A stretch of 64,000 nt of DNA, from NCBI GenBank assembly GCA_037074705.1, contig CM073591.1, forward strand, positions 40,218,587-40,282,586, in the 5' to 3' direction. The stretch comes from Zhengitettix transpicula (Eukaryota; Arthropoda; Insecta; Orthoptera; Tetrigidae). The notes beneath the pieces are model-generated. The model was not told the origin of the DNA. It searched no databases and saw nothing but the letters and a program-made list of their open reading frames with translations. Shown one piece after another: positions 49,879 to 61,689 of this stretch. The position numbers and the translations under genes were made by a program. Numbering within the stretch: position 1 is the stretch's first letter; each line of letters begins with the position of its first letter.

Positions 49879-49900
49879 AACAGTCAATTTTATTTATTGT
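49497..49900 (-). mobile_element. Helitron-like relic with a TA expansion
   Basis: It aligns with 3190-3595: shared blocks are TTATTTTTAT.TAACG, CTTAAAATATTTAT, GTGCATGTTT/GAGCATGTTT and ACAAACAGTC(A/T)ATTTTATTTATT. The CTAG terminus with its GC-rich segment is missing, so the 3' end is deleted. A TA microsatellite sits inside it. Confidence 0.6.
49818..49876. repeat. Interrupted (TA)n microsatellite within the Helitron-like relic
   Basis: About 58 bp of TA repeats with a single TG interruption near 49831. The 3.2 kb relative has only a short CATAATCAC stretch at the same alignment position, so the expansion happened after insertion. Confidence 0.9.
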
Positions 49901-50056
49901 ATGTGACATTTGAAAGAGGTAAACAGGATTAAATTGCACATATAATAATTTTTGGTCAATATTTATTAATATGTGCAAAGTAATGTACATTTTCTATATT
50001 TCACTATCGTACCAAGTTTGTGGAAACTGAAATAAAACACGTGTATATCTGATTAA

Positions 50057-50404
50057 ATCGTCCACATACTACTGAAATCTTAAAAAATTATTAGTTTACA
50101 GTTTAGTCATATTTAGAATTGTAAATTATTTAGAAATAATAAAAACACGTTAAAAAATTAAAGGGCATAGTGTTGAATTAATATACTTCTCCATCTCTCT
50201 AAAAGCGTGCAAAAATGTAAGTACTGCAGAGAAGTATAAATCGAGCCATGAGGGTGAAGTCTTCGAGCCATATTATTTACAAAATAAGTATCAGTTAAAT
50301 TGTTTTATATCGTAAGTAAAGAGAATATTTCAAAATTAAATTTAGTTTTCGAAATAAAATCAATAATGTTTGACTTGTGGAGAAAGGACTGTTTTCCTAG
50401 TCAA
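50057..50404. repeat. Dispersed repeat, copy 1 (shared with 53978)
   Basis: About 345 bp match 53978-54318, including AAGCGTGCAAAAATGTAAGT, GAGCCATGAGGGTGAAGTCT and TTTACAAAATAAGTATCAGT. A partial internal echo follows at 50410-50456 (AAATAAAATT...ACTTGTGGA). No coding or TIRs are seen; class unknown. Confidence 0.85.
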
Positions 50405-53400
50405 TTTTGGTCGTCAAAATAAAATTGCTTAGATTTTACTTGTGGAAGAAACGGGAGTGTTTGAAAATAGAAAAATAATATATTTTGTACTAGGGAAGAA
50501 CCACTAAAATTTTCCATGAAGCTACACTAAATTGTATATTGAAATTTGTAAATTAAATGGGAAATTTTTTTCGAATTTTCACATTCATTTTTATTAAAAT
50601 ATTTACAGAGAGAAGATGTTTCAATGTTAAACAATTCTCAATAACATTGTTTCCTTTTACCGTGGCTTATCGATTGAAATGCTGCGTGTCGGGTCCCAAG
50701 TTCTTTTCGATTATGCAAGGACGGACACCTGGTCATCACCTTCGAGCAGGCCTCGTCTCATTGTATGCACGTGTGTGAGTGTGTGTGTGGTTAATTATTG
50801 TTCTCGGCGAAACAATCCTTCAGCCTCTTCTCACTTCGCAAAGTTGCCACACAGCTGACATGCAAGGCTGACTACCGCGCAGGGGCAAACGCTCTAAAGT
50901 CATCGCATGTGAACATTAACTGTGTCAACACATATGTCGCATTGAATTTGGCTCTTAGATATTCAATGAAATAGTAAATTATAATAGTTCCTATCCATTT
51001 TTCAGAGTGTAATTTCTGTTAAAAAGTTCTACATTTGTAATAATACAATACAACCATACACCTGTCTCATTTCTGTCCTTCGCACGGACGAAGACTGTCT
51101 CCGTTTCTTAAGACCTCATGAGTATAAAAATTCTACACATTTCATTCCGTAATGTATTACTGTTCGCTTGTACCACTTAAAATAATTCTTCATAATTCTA
51201 CCTATGTCATTTATTTCACCACATTTTTACTTACTTCGTAAGTACGTATTCAACCGGTTAAATATAATTAGACTTATTCGTGATAATCAGAATATGGTTT
51301 TGAAAGATTTTTTAAAAGCATGGAAATGGAATAAGACAAGCGGATAACAAATAAAGAATATGCGATTCTCAAATTGAATTCATTAAGGCATAAAATTTTT
51401 CATAATTTCAGAAAACAAGAGAAACAATCGCTCGTGTGTAAAAATATTATCTCAAATACGTAACCAGAGATTATTAGAAGCCAAAAGAGCCACCGAGAGA
51501 AGACAACACACTTTTTCAAATCAGTATGAATACAGGCAAATGGGAAAGGGAATTGAAGCTACTCTATGACGCCTGTATTTGGCACTTTAATAATCAGCTA
51601 ATTGAAACAATGGCGTCTCACCTGAGTTCATTTTAATGTTCTTATTTCTGTCAGCTGATCTTGGTTAAATTTTTCTTACATACTTAGTCATTTCAGTTAG
51701 TCTTATTCATGCAGTTAAACTTCCCCAAACTAAATTACAGTAAGTTTTGGTAGAAGACATCTTTATATTTTTACATTAAATTACTAATTCACATAAATAG
51801 TTACGTATTTTTAATGGGAGAGTAAGCAAGTTGGATCTTGAGTAAATTTATGGGACACAGCGTTGATGTAAATGGTTTTCTCTGACAAATAAAGAAAAAT
51901 TAATCCTTGGAAATTCGAGATGAATCTCATTTCGGAACAGCCTTGGCAGAGCGTTCAGGCCTCAGCGTGATCGTAAATGGTGTAAACTACACATAATACG
52001 TTAAGTGTGGCAATACTATAACAATATCGCGTCATGACGTATTTTGGAGAGATAAAAATGACTTTTGTTGGAGTAAGTTGAGTAGTTGAAGTAGTGTCCA
52101 AAAGCAACTGAATTCTCCAAACAAGAAAAAGGCACACACAGTTTCATTTCATTGAAATAATTTTGCATTTAGTATTTTGGAGGTACTGAGAAATTCTTTA
52201 TATGGAATATGATCAAATGTATATATCATAGTAATTCCGTTAAGAAAATGCACTCTATATACTCAATTAAGCATTACCCTGGAGAGAAGCTCATCATAGT
52301 ATATATGAGTAGAAATGCAACCCTGACTGTTCCGTAATGGAAGTGATAATTTTGCCTATGATCCTCATTTGGCACTTTCGTGGTACCGTCAAGAAACAGA
52401 AGTTTCATCGAGGAAGATGTGCATAAGAAAATTCTCTCATTGGGAGAAATGTCTAATTAAGGTACTGCACTTAGATTAACATTAATAATGGCATGAAATT
52501 AGTAAAGTTCTTCATCATTGTTTCCTCACAGTGTTCGTACACCGTCACCTTTACTTGTGAGTTGCAGATCCCCATCATTTCCTCATTGGTGTCTATGGGC
52601 TAGCGAACTCCAATAATTACATAATTCTGTTAGCAGGTGCAGTGAAGATCACTGAGATGTTTTGCAATGCTCTCTTGGCTTGCCTCGAGGCCTTCGCCGC
52701 AGGAGAGAGGAGCCGAATGTGTGTCCTTCTTCCACCTAGAGTGTGTGTGTGTGTGTGCCCATTGAATTAGCCGCAGCGCGCTTCCAGGCTTACTCAATAA
52801 ATTCCGTCGGCGTCGGCCTCCTCACAAAAACAAATTGCCATTATGCAAACGTCGCCGTCCGCCCACGCACATCGTGACCCGAGACCAAGAGGAGAGAGGA
52901 GAGGAAGAAAAAAGGATTAAAATACGTGACAATAACGCTCGCTGACGAAAGCGGCACGAATAGAAAACTGCCGCAGACAGGAACTCCTCTTCTGAGGTCG
53001 TCACTCCTCCTCCGCTGCGAAATCATCGTGGATAATTTGTGTATTGAGCGATCTCCTACCTTAGCGTCAACGTCTGAGCAGTTGATCTCCATCCTTTAGT
53101 ATTTTTTAGTCGTATGATTTCTTTGCTGGATCATTCTCCTTGCCGTATACTCTGTCGACCCAATGTTAGTAGACGACTCGCTACGAAACCTCATATTAAG
53201 ACCAGCGAAATTAAAAACTATAGTTTAATCTTGAAGCCATATTTTTGATTGCCTCTTTCTGATGAAAAGTAAAATTATCTGCCAGTCTCCACTTTTTGTA
53301 AAGTTATGTGCGATTTTCCATTACATTTACCTCGATTTTTTGCCCATGCGGATGGCTGGTACAAGTTATAGTAGGGTCTTTTCTGCAGCAGAATCCTCTT

Positions 53401-53529
53401 TCCATATTCAAAGACATCTTCAAAAATTTGACATATTTCCTCCAGATATATTCTATTCTTCTTAGATATGTTAAACCTTCAGGGAAAGTGACGGGTAAAC
53501 GGTTCAAGATAGAAACTTACAACAAAGTT
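50405..53529. other. AT-rich DNA with two GC-richer islands
   Basis: Island 50680-50960 holds a (GT)n tract (50771-50790) and CACGTG. Island 52640-53090 is the GC-richest non-repeat stretch in the window, with (TG)n at 52740-52757, CpGs, an ATGCAAAC octamer-like word at 52845 and short minus frames without known motifs. Either could be a conserved non-coding element or a promoter-like region of an unseen gene. Confidence 0.3.
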
Positions 53530-53979
53530 TATATGAACGGAAAACTCACCACTTTTTTTATATGTACACCACCACATCTCTATGCGAGCTCCAGCGGCCT
53601 CTGGGACGATATCAAGGCGATAAACAATGTCTCACCAAGTACGTTGGAGCATGTCTTCTGAAATGCTCTGACTGGCCTCTTTGATGCGCTCACGAAGGTC
53701 TCTGACTGGGGTGGCGTAAGCTTTATATTCGACGTAGAAAGAAATCGAGCAGTTTCAAATCGGGAGATCTCTCGGGCCACGAAATCGGTCCTCCCCTAAC
53801 AATCCAAAGGCCAGGGAAAATGTTGTCCAAAGTTGTACAAACTTCATTGAACAGTGTGCAGGAGCTACATATTGTTGGAAAAATATGTTAACTTTCAGTT
53901 GTTCAAATTGTGCAAACGGTTTAATGACGTTCTTCTGCGACAAATTACACCAAACACTCAACTTGGTACTACCCTTCAT
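53530..53979 (-). pseudogene. Tc1/mariner-superfamily transposase relic
   Basis: Minus-strand frames give KLSVWCNLSQKNVIKPF, then IFFQQYVAPAHC (catalytic FQQDGAPAH with Asp replaced by Tyr), then ERSPDLKLLDFFLR (SPDLTPLDFFLWG block), then ATPVRDLRERIKEASQSI and DMLQRTW. These blocks, in this order, are the C-terminal half of a DDE_3-type transposase common in insect genomes. Frameshifts and stops (TAA after FFLRRI, TGA after QRTW) and the lost Asp make it inert. It is cut off at its N-terminal side by the repeat at 53978. Confidence 0.75.
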
Positions 53980-54318
53980 CGTCCTTCACATAATACTGAC
54001 ATCTTAAAAAATTGTAAGTGTACAGTTTAATCACAGTTCGAATTGTCATTATTAGCTCTTAAATTATTTAGAAATAATAATAACAGCGGGGAATTGATAA
54101 ACTACTTCATCTCTCCAAAAGCGTGCAAAAATGTAAGTACTGCAGGGATGCATAAAGCGAGCCATGAGGGTGAAGTCTTCGAGCCATATTATTTACAAAA
54201 TAAGTATCAGTTAATTTTTTATGTCGAAGGTAAAGAGAATATTTCCAAATGAAATTAAATTTTCGAAATAAAATCGATAATGTTTGACTTCTGGAGAAAG
54301 AACTGATTTCCTAATCAA
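53978..54318. repeat. Dispersed repeat, copy 2
   Basis: Counterpart of 50057-50404, starting at ATCGTCC and ending at CCTAATCAA. Its left edge coincides with the truncation point of the transposase relic, so it either interrupted that transposon or a rearrangement joined them. The 50 kb copy has no transposase next to it. Confidence 0.8.
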
Positions 54319-54689
54319 AAGTTCTCGTGTGTAGCGAGAGGATTCTGCGACAAATTTTTATACAGACCGGTTGAAATGGGTATTTTTTTTGTTGCACTCA
54401 AGTTTTTGTTTGAATTAAGCGTAAAAATTCTCAATTAATTTAAAATTTAGTAATTTTTTACTTCAAAACTGGCCTTAAAACTAAAACTACTAACATTAAT
54501 TCTTTCGATTATAGCTGGACTTGGCAATAAATGAAAAAACAATTAATGGTTGAAGGGAGTAGTGTTAGAGGGAGGTAAAGGAGTTTTAGCGTTAGGAGGA
54601 AGGTCGAATGATTAGCCGAAACAGGTTACAAGTTGATGGTGAGTAATATTACTGGTGAGGTTGAGCATATTTCGACATGGAAGTGTATT

Positions 54690-55310
54690 CGCTTCTTTTC
54701 ATATGGGACACTCAGTTCATATGAAAGAAAACTATAATTACTTGGCTACGATTCTTGAGAAAATTAAATATCAAGAGGATCAATGTATAGTTTGTGATGC
54801 TTTAATAGCATATGTAGATGCAATGGACTAAAACTTATTGGCCACCATGAGATAGTTTAACCCTCGGTGAGAAAAACGTTATCAATACGACCTTTATTCC
54901 GCCATAAAAATTGTTATTACCACTTCATCGTATGGAATTTGGGCTCATAAATCAGTTTTTCAAATCGCTGCTAAGAGGATGGGAATTATTTAGGATAACT
55001 GCGTTCCAAGTTCCTAAAAGTGTCTGAAGCCAAATTAAAAGAGGGAGTTTTCGCTTAAAAGTTCATTTCCTACACACTCCCATATTTCCTATTTTCCGGA
55101 AAACTTGGGAGCCTACATTGAAGAACAGAATGAAATATTACATCAGGATGTCCGTGATATAGAGAAACGTTACCAAGGAAAATGGGATGTCAATATGTTA
55201 GTTGACTGCTGCTAGATGCTCCAACGAGAGAAGGAAATCGGAAACGAGTTCGAAGAAGTATCAAACAGAAGAAGGAAAGGTCTCACAATAAATTGTGTAT
55301 AAATATCCGA
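54690..55310 (+). pseudogene. Decayed ORF of an invertebrate repeat-associated, uncharacterised protein family
   Basis: Three-frame reading gives, in order, HMKENYNYLATILEKIKYQE (from about 54718), SLTLGEKNVINTTF (from about 54855), LPLHRMEFGLINQF (from about 54918), YFPENLGAY (55090-55116), HQDVRDIEKRYQGKWDVNM (from about 55141) and MLQRE. From memory these are conserved blocks of a protein widespread as repeated, uncharacterised ORFs in arthropod, hydrozoan and mollusc assemblies; function unknown. Frameshifts separate the blocks, and TAG near 55214 replaces a codon that I recall as Trp. Dead copy. Confidence 0.55.
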
Positions 55311-56056
55311 AACAATTTTCTGATTAGTGGTAAGAAAATATAATATATTTAGTTCATTGTAATAAATAAGTATTTTTTATCAAAAAATTGTTTTTATTTT
55401 GCAAAAAACCTATACGCGATAGGATTTTATGGACGTCAGTTTTAGAATCACCTTTAAAACATAATTGAGCAAAAATATCCCATGCAGCTGGGAAAAAAAT
55501 TAGATTTTTGTAATCAGATGTACGCAAAATTTGTCACACGAACAAAAATTTTTGTACTAGTTGATATGTCGAATTATGTTTCTATTCTTTTCCCTATAGA
55601 TAATAACCCATGTTCCTACCATCAAGGTCAGGGAAATGAAGTGAAATTTATTGACAATAGCTTTTTTAAAAATATCTACCACGTCTATAGTACTTTATTC
55701 TTATTTTGTTTATCTTATGTGTATTTATAGAGATGTTACCCTTTTTTCAACGTTTTCTTTGCCCAATTCGATTTTCGTCGATTATTTCGAAATAAATTGT
55801 GTCATTAATTTTATCAAATCCATAGATATTTTCCTGCGGAAACCAAATTTTCTATAAAAATATTAGAAGGATTTTGCCACGGAAGTTGTTATGATTAAAT
55901 TTAAACGTGCTTCTTTACAATATATCACCTGAAGTGGTCCCAAATAAAGAGAAGAAACGTTGTTTTGCTTTAATTTTTATTGTAAACTGTTATAAGTGTT
56001 TAATTAACAAATTTATTCTGACTGTTTTTGACCATTTTTAGTTATTATACTTCCTT
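55311..56056. other. AT-rich DNA with one hammerhead-like module
   Basis: At 55925-55964 (plus): TATCACCTGA, AGTGGTCCC, AAATAAAG, AGAA, GAAACGTTGTTT. The 5' flank and 3' end match the other modules, and the GUU after GAAACG would be a permitted cleavage triplet, but stem II is broken and CTGANGA is incomplete. Otherwise AT-rich. Confidence 0.35.
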
Positions 56057-56079
56057 CCCCCACCCCCTTCCCCACCCCC
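56057..56079 (-). other. G-quadruplex-forming motif
   Basis: The minus strand reads GGGGG-T-GGGG-AA-GGGGG-T-GGGGG: four tracts of four to five G with one- or two-base loops, the canonical strong G4 pattern. Confidence 0.85.
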
Positions 56080-58100
56080 AGAGGCTGAAGGTAGGAAGTC
56101 GATTTTTGTATTTGGAAAGCTCCCTTCCATACCAAAATAATTCATTACCCACTTTTCTTATGCAGTTGGTAGTTTTCGTGATATTTCAATGACTTCAGAT
56201 ATAACACAATGAAGAACAAAAATAATATAAATTCCCTTTATACTACACATTTTCTCACTATAGTCAACTGAAGTGTTGGAAGTAAGATTATAAAACGAAT
56301 GAGTCAGGTTATCTGAGGTAAAAGTGAATAAAGTAGGTCTATATCTATCGGATGTTCTGACTCACTGTGTAACTTTGAATTATTCCTGCAATCTTGACGA
56401 TAATCAGAGATGTTACCATTCAAAACGATGCAATAAAACTTATTTCGCTGCTTGTACTCAACTCTTTCTTCAGTCTCTCAATTTATTATATCAGAATGGT
56501 TGAAAAATCTATACTGCAGATTTGAAAAAAACATTTTAAGTTGAGACAGTTTATTTGGTTTTTAAACTATTTTATTTATTGTATCTTTAACAAATTAGAC
56601 ACTTGAAAGCGCAAAAGATCTCTGAAAAAATTGTTTACGTATTCAAATACAGAAAAATAATAGCTTAATAATATGGTAAAAAGTTAAAATTGAAACTAGA
56701 GTTAAATGTTTAAAACTTACTTCTGCAATTGCCAAAACCTGAACCGTATTTCAATCCTGGTTCATGTTTATTCATTTCCCTGCGCGATACATCATAATAT
56801 GAATGGGAAAGAAAAAGTAACGGTTGTAATAAAACAGTCAAAGGAATTAATAATAACATTGGTTTTCTTCAAATTATGAGTTTCTTACTATACTAAATCT
56901 GGAGAGCACCGTAAAGTTCCGGAGAAATAATTAAATTTCATTGCGTACTCTTGTCGATTGCGGAAGACCATATATTCGTTTCGAAAAGATCTCTTCGGCG
57001 ATGTTTATTTCCCGTGGAGAGGTTTTCCCTAACGAGGTGAGACTCGGCTCCATGCAGAGAGAGTAAATTGCCTCGTCCTCTGTCCTGGTGATTTATCGCG
57101 GTCGACAATGACACCTTCTATGGATGGAGGGAAAATTGCCTCATTCGATTAATCGTTAAGTTTCATTAAACGGCATTTAAATGTTCGATGATGAATGGAC
57201 GGCATTGGATGGTCCATCGGTGCGGAAATTCGTCTTTGGAGGACGTTCAAGACGACACAAAATGGAGGATAAAAACATTCAATTGTCAAACCTTCACGCA
57301 CGTCAGTATTTTCTCATAATCGGTAGTCAATTTATCTCTCCCGTATTACATGCGAAGTTACTTGTCCATTCCTGTAATTATACGGCGTGTTAACATCCAT
57401 TATTCACACGTTGGCACCTCCGGTATGTCCCGTGTTTTCATTGGAGCGGCATTATTCTATGGCGTGGAACATAAATCACCGCCTCATCCTGTCGGAAAAA
57501 GGAGTAGGCCTACCTGTTGCCCTACGCTGAGCCGGGGTTCTCTTTCACATTAATTGAAAATGTACGTATTTATAAATTTACAACTGACGTGAATATAGTT
57601 TATTGCAGTTATAAAAAATTGATTCTTTCCTCTGGCCTACAGCAATCTGACCTCCGTTATCTAAAAGAAGAGAAGAATAAATTATGCAATTGTAAAATAC
57701 TTAATTAAAGAAAATTGAAAACAAAGTGAATTCAAGTGACGAAATTTGTTTATATTTTCAGAATCATGGCCAAAACTGACAAAATTCGTACTTATCGAAA
57801 AAAAAAAGATTTTTCAAACCAAACTATTTTTGTTATATAACCAGACAAGTTTTTAATCAGTCTCTATACAATTCTTTAAAACTCCATTACTAAAATTTTT
57901 TAATTAATTATGAACCAAGGAACTTTCGGTCGATAAAATTATAAATCAGTCATTTTAAATTTATAATCCTTTAAAAATGAAACGAAACTATTTCGGACAT
58001 TGGTTAAATGAATCGAGAAAAGTTACCTTAAAAATTACATTTCTCCAACATATTTTCCTTGTAAATAAATAACAACCAATTTGAAGTCATAAAAAAATTA
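56080..58100. other. AT-rich DNA with a GC-richer island
   Basis: Bases 56940-57300 are GC-richer with homeobox-like words (TCGATTAATCG at 57147, CATTTAAATG). This is a candidate conserved non-coding element, with no ORF evidence. Nothing else is recognised. Confidence 0.3.
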
Positions 58101-58340
58101 TATTTATATATGGAAAATTAAACTACGTTTCGTCGCTAACTTTGCGACATATTCAGGTTGACATTTAACACTACAAAACCAAACAAAGCAATTACAATGA
58201 TTAAAATAAGAAAAATTTGGCAGAAAACTAACAATATAAATTTAGGTGGACTTAAAAATTTTGATAATCAGGTCCTTCACCCTTGACTGACTTGACAAAG
58301 TTAGCGACGAAACGTAGTTTAATTTTTCATAAATAAATAT
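58101..58340. repeat. Inverted pair of hammerhead-like modules (31-bp perfect core)
   Basis: Arm 58114-58144 is the exact reverse complement of 58296-58326 (CAAAGTTAGCGACGAAACGT then AGTTTAATTTT). Weaker match continues outward into TATATTTAT-type sequence. The minus-strand arm has a perfect 5-bp stem GTCGC/GCGAC (58148-58144 with 58136-58132) before GAAACGTAGTTT. In the plus arm one side of that stem is mutated. The spacer is 151 bp. Confidence 0.85.
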
Positions 58341-59684
58341 ATTTTTTCTGACTTTAAATTGCCTGTTGTTTATTTATAATATATATAATTATATTTTCCT
58401 TGTATTTCAGTGAATAATAAACGAGTGTTAGATTTTCCAAAAGATTAAGCATTTGCGTGTAAATTGTGTGAATAAATCCAAGGACGTTCCCTTCGACTGA
58501 ATCAACTGCTTAGGTCTCTTGAAGCTTCGATTTACAATGTTTTAGCCCTTCCTGAATTTTTCAGTTGTTCTCTTCTTTTAATTATACATTATCTCAACTT
58601 GAGGTCTATCATCATACTCATCTGGTTTGGATCTCAAGATTCCGTTACAACAATTCGCATGGGGCCACACCGACAGTTACACGATCAGGATTTTTTCTTA
58701 AAAAAAAACTGAATTATTCTCGTTCTAACTTATTTCTAAATCATGCTCCCGTGTTTCTTTAGTTTAATCACCATGTGTCTCAACAACAGTCTTCTTAATG
58801 TTCCTTAACATTTTAATGGTTTACGAAACTGTAACATTTGCAGAAGCTCTTGGTCCTGTGTAGTTATATTTTAACAAGTCTCTTTCTTCTCCTAGGCGGT
58901 TGCAGGTACTTTTTATTTGTCACCACGAACTTGAGCGTGATTCGCCAGAAACGTATTAAACAGACCGCAGTCAATCCGTTGCTTAAATTTTTATGTTCGA
59001 AGGAATTGTTTCGCCTAGAAAATTCTTAAGTATTTCTGAGAATTTCAAATCAAGCAGTTAATTCATAGGAGAAGTTTTTTTTTTTCAATTGAGTTTTGAG
59101 CAAGTGGTTCAAGCAAGGCCTTCATTTTATTTACCTGACCAATTAAATCAGCAGGGCTTTAAAACGTCAAGAGAGAAACCATTTCGGACATCAACCGGCA
59201 CTTACTTCTTCCATATCTTCTTGCCACAGCTATTAAATTATAAATTATATTATAATTTCTCACGATTGCAGTGGTTAACTTTCAGATCATCCTTCTTTTC
59301 CGACGAATTGGAAGTCAATTTTCGAGTGATTTCTCTCTTCAAAGTCTAGTTAGTGATCTGTTTCCAAATCACCCTTACAGTACCGTTTGACAAACATAAT
59401 AATTATTTTTGCCAATGTTTCGGACAGTTCATGCAAATAATAGCTTATTTTAAACAATCCAAGGAGTTGAATGAAGATGTCAGACAGAATTAGTTGCTGT
59501 TTAGCTCCGATTGGAAAACGTAACCGAAAAGCGCATTGCTTCCGTCGTTATATGACCACCAATGAAAACGCGCCTTAATTTTTTCTTTCGGCCTTACGAC
59601 GTCGGTTTGAAAAGCACGAACAACATTTTGGGCAATGGCTTTTAGGTTCTTACTTTTTAGTTATGTTGTAACTGAAGGGTCAAT
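58341..59684. other. AT-rich DNA without a recognised gene
   Basis: Nothing is recognised. The frames at 58565-58762, 58838-59029 and 59089-59349 lack motifs. Confidence 0.35.
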
Positions 59685-59840
59685 GCGTAAGTGGTTTAGC
59701 TGTGGCGCCCAAAAGAGATGAAGTTGCGTCGTTATTATCCGGCAGTGTTACAAGGTTACCTTCCTCCATTGGCTGAGGAGAATTGAGGGCCGAAACCATC
59801 TTCAGGGATCTTTAGGCTACCTTACCAATCAGGACGCGGC
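59685..59840. repeat. Dispersed repeat, copy 2 (shared with 47605)
   Basis: The same ordered blocks as 47605-47770: CAGTGTTACAAGG, ATTGGCTGA, GAGGGCCGAAACC, ACCAATCAG. Divergence between blocks is high, so it is an old family. Confidence 0.7.
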
Positions 59841-60264
59841 TTTCACCGTTCCTTTGACACGTTTTAATTTATTGTCGTTAACTGTGCACAAATAAGTTTG
59901 CTCATTAAATACAGTAATTACACAGGTCAACATAGACGGATATTAAAAATTTGGGTTTTAAGCAATGCTGAGTCCTAACATCACTAAAATAAAGCTTATC
60001 TATTTCGGAATTTAGGATCCAGTAAGTGCGCTGCTGCTTTGTCATGGAGCAATCGTGGACCTTTCTCTTATAAATAGATTTATTTAATTGCATTGGGCAA
60101 TATAAAAAAACAAATACATATGATCAATTAAAACTAACATAAGCAAAAAATAAGTATAGAAAAGAATATAAAAATTGTTTTAAAAATTATTTGCAGTTCT
60201 CACTTCACTGCGCTGCTTTACATATTTTGCTAAATCCCAAAAACCATACCCTTATTAAATATTG

Positions 60265-61043
60265 TCTATATAATAAAAAAGGTTGTATATTTGTATGTAT
60301 GTATTTATGTTAATCTTTATACAAATTTTAACGCGTGGACATATTTCAACGAAACATGATAAAACATATTCTTCAAAACACGAGAAACGATACTGTGGGG
60401 GTGAGAAACGCCTAGCATAAATGTGGAAAGAATTATAACTGAAATACGTGATAATTTTGTGTTAAATTACAGCATGCCAAGAGGATATGACGTCACGGGA
60501 CAGAGAGAGACATTACTACGCGACGAACAAAGGAAATAGATCCTTTTTCCGTAATGAAATAAAGCAGAAATATTTTATTGAATAAAAGGTATAATTTTAT
60601 ACAGCAATCCTCCATCGAATGTTAATAAAAAAAAGCAATACGAAATACTTTACGATCCTTGCGGAAAATATAATTTAATTTTCGTGCCACATTAGTTAAT
60701 TCCAATATGGCGAACATTTGTTTACATTATGAATCTAGTTAACAATTTAATTAATTTAATCTTTCGTAATGACTGAAGACTGAGGGACAATTATATCATG
60801 CAATACGCGAGGAGTATTTTTAAGTATTTTATTCGTAAAGAAATTCGGAGGTATGATTGTTGTTATTGCTGTAATAAAAGTAATGCATTTTACAGCTCTT
60901 CAATTAATGCATTATCGGTGGAAACTATGTACGGAACTAGGAACATTTAGATTTAGCTTAAAACACTTCTTGACTAAAGATTAATATAGAATTAAATACT
61001 TTTCTGGGTTTATATAAATAAGTACACGGGCAATGCCAGCTAG
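60265..61043 (+). mobile_element. Non-autonomous Helitron-like element
   Basis: It starts TCTATATAATAAAAAAGG, matching the TC-TATA-rich 5' end of insect Helitrons, and ends ACGGGCAATGCCAGCTAG followed by T, matching the 3' GC-rich segment plus CTAG terminus and T target. It is about 779 bp with no Rep/helicase coding. The base before TC is G rather than the expected A. The 3' hairpin is weak (GGC-AAT-GCC). Confidence 0.6.
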
Positions 61044-61689
61044 TTTTCAATATAACATCACTTAAATTATTTATATAATTATTATTAATCCTACATTTAA
61101 CTCCTGTCATATGAGAGTAATCTTCTCTTGAATTATATAAGTTATACAATTCACCTCTAAGCGTTCCTATTATTAACTCTTTTTGATGTTATATTCCTAA
61201 GGACCAACGAACGCTGAGAACAAAATTCTATGCATTTATACACTACTTTCTTTGAAAAACTTTTTAAACCGCATCTGTCGGTAATAGTCGCCAAAATAAA
61301 CGTTAAAAGGTCACTTCTTCATCCAATTGTACAAAATTCTCTAAATACAAATAATCAGAACTGTCTTTTCAAAACATTTCCAATTCTTATCAGCGTGTTG
61401 TATCAGAGGAGATCTTATCTCTATCTCTCTAATAAATTTCTTAGTTTGAACACTTTACTTATGGTTGAGAAAGAATCGACACTGAAGTGAATTTAACTTT
61501 CAATTCCATTGTATATCGATACTCATCCGCATGTATTTCTTCTCTAGAAGAGAGAGATTCTCTAAGCGCGAATGGAAAAAAGTTGTTTGCTTTCTGAACG
61601 AAGGGCACAAATAAGGTTAATTGAAATATACATCAAATGTACTCGCAATGCCATTTATATGACAAGCATGAAATATTTCCATATACCAG
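61044..61689. other. AT-rich DNA without a recognised gene
   Basis: An 86-codon frame (61230-61490) has no known motif. Nothing else is seen. Confidence 0.35.
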
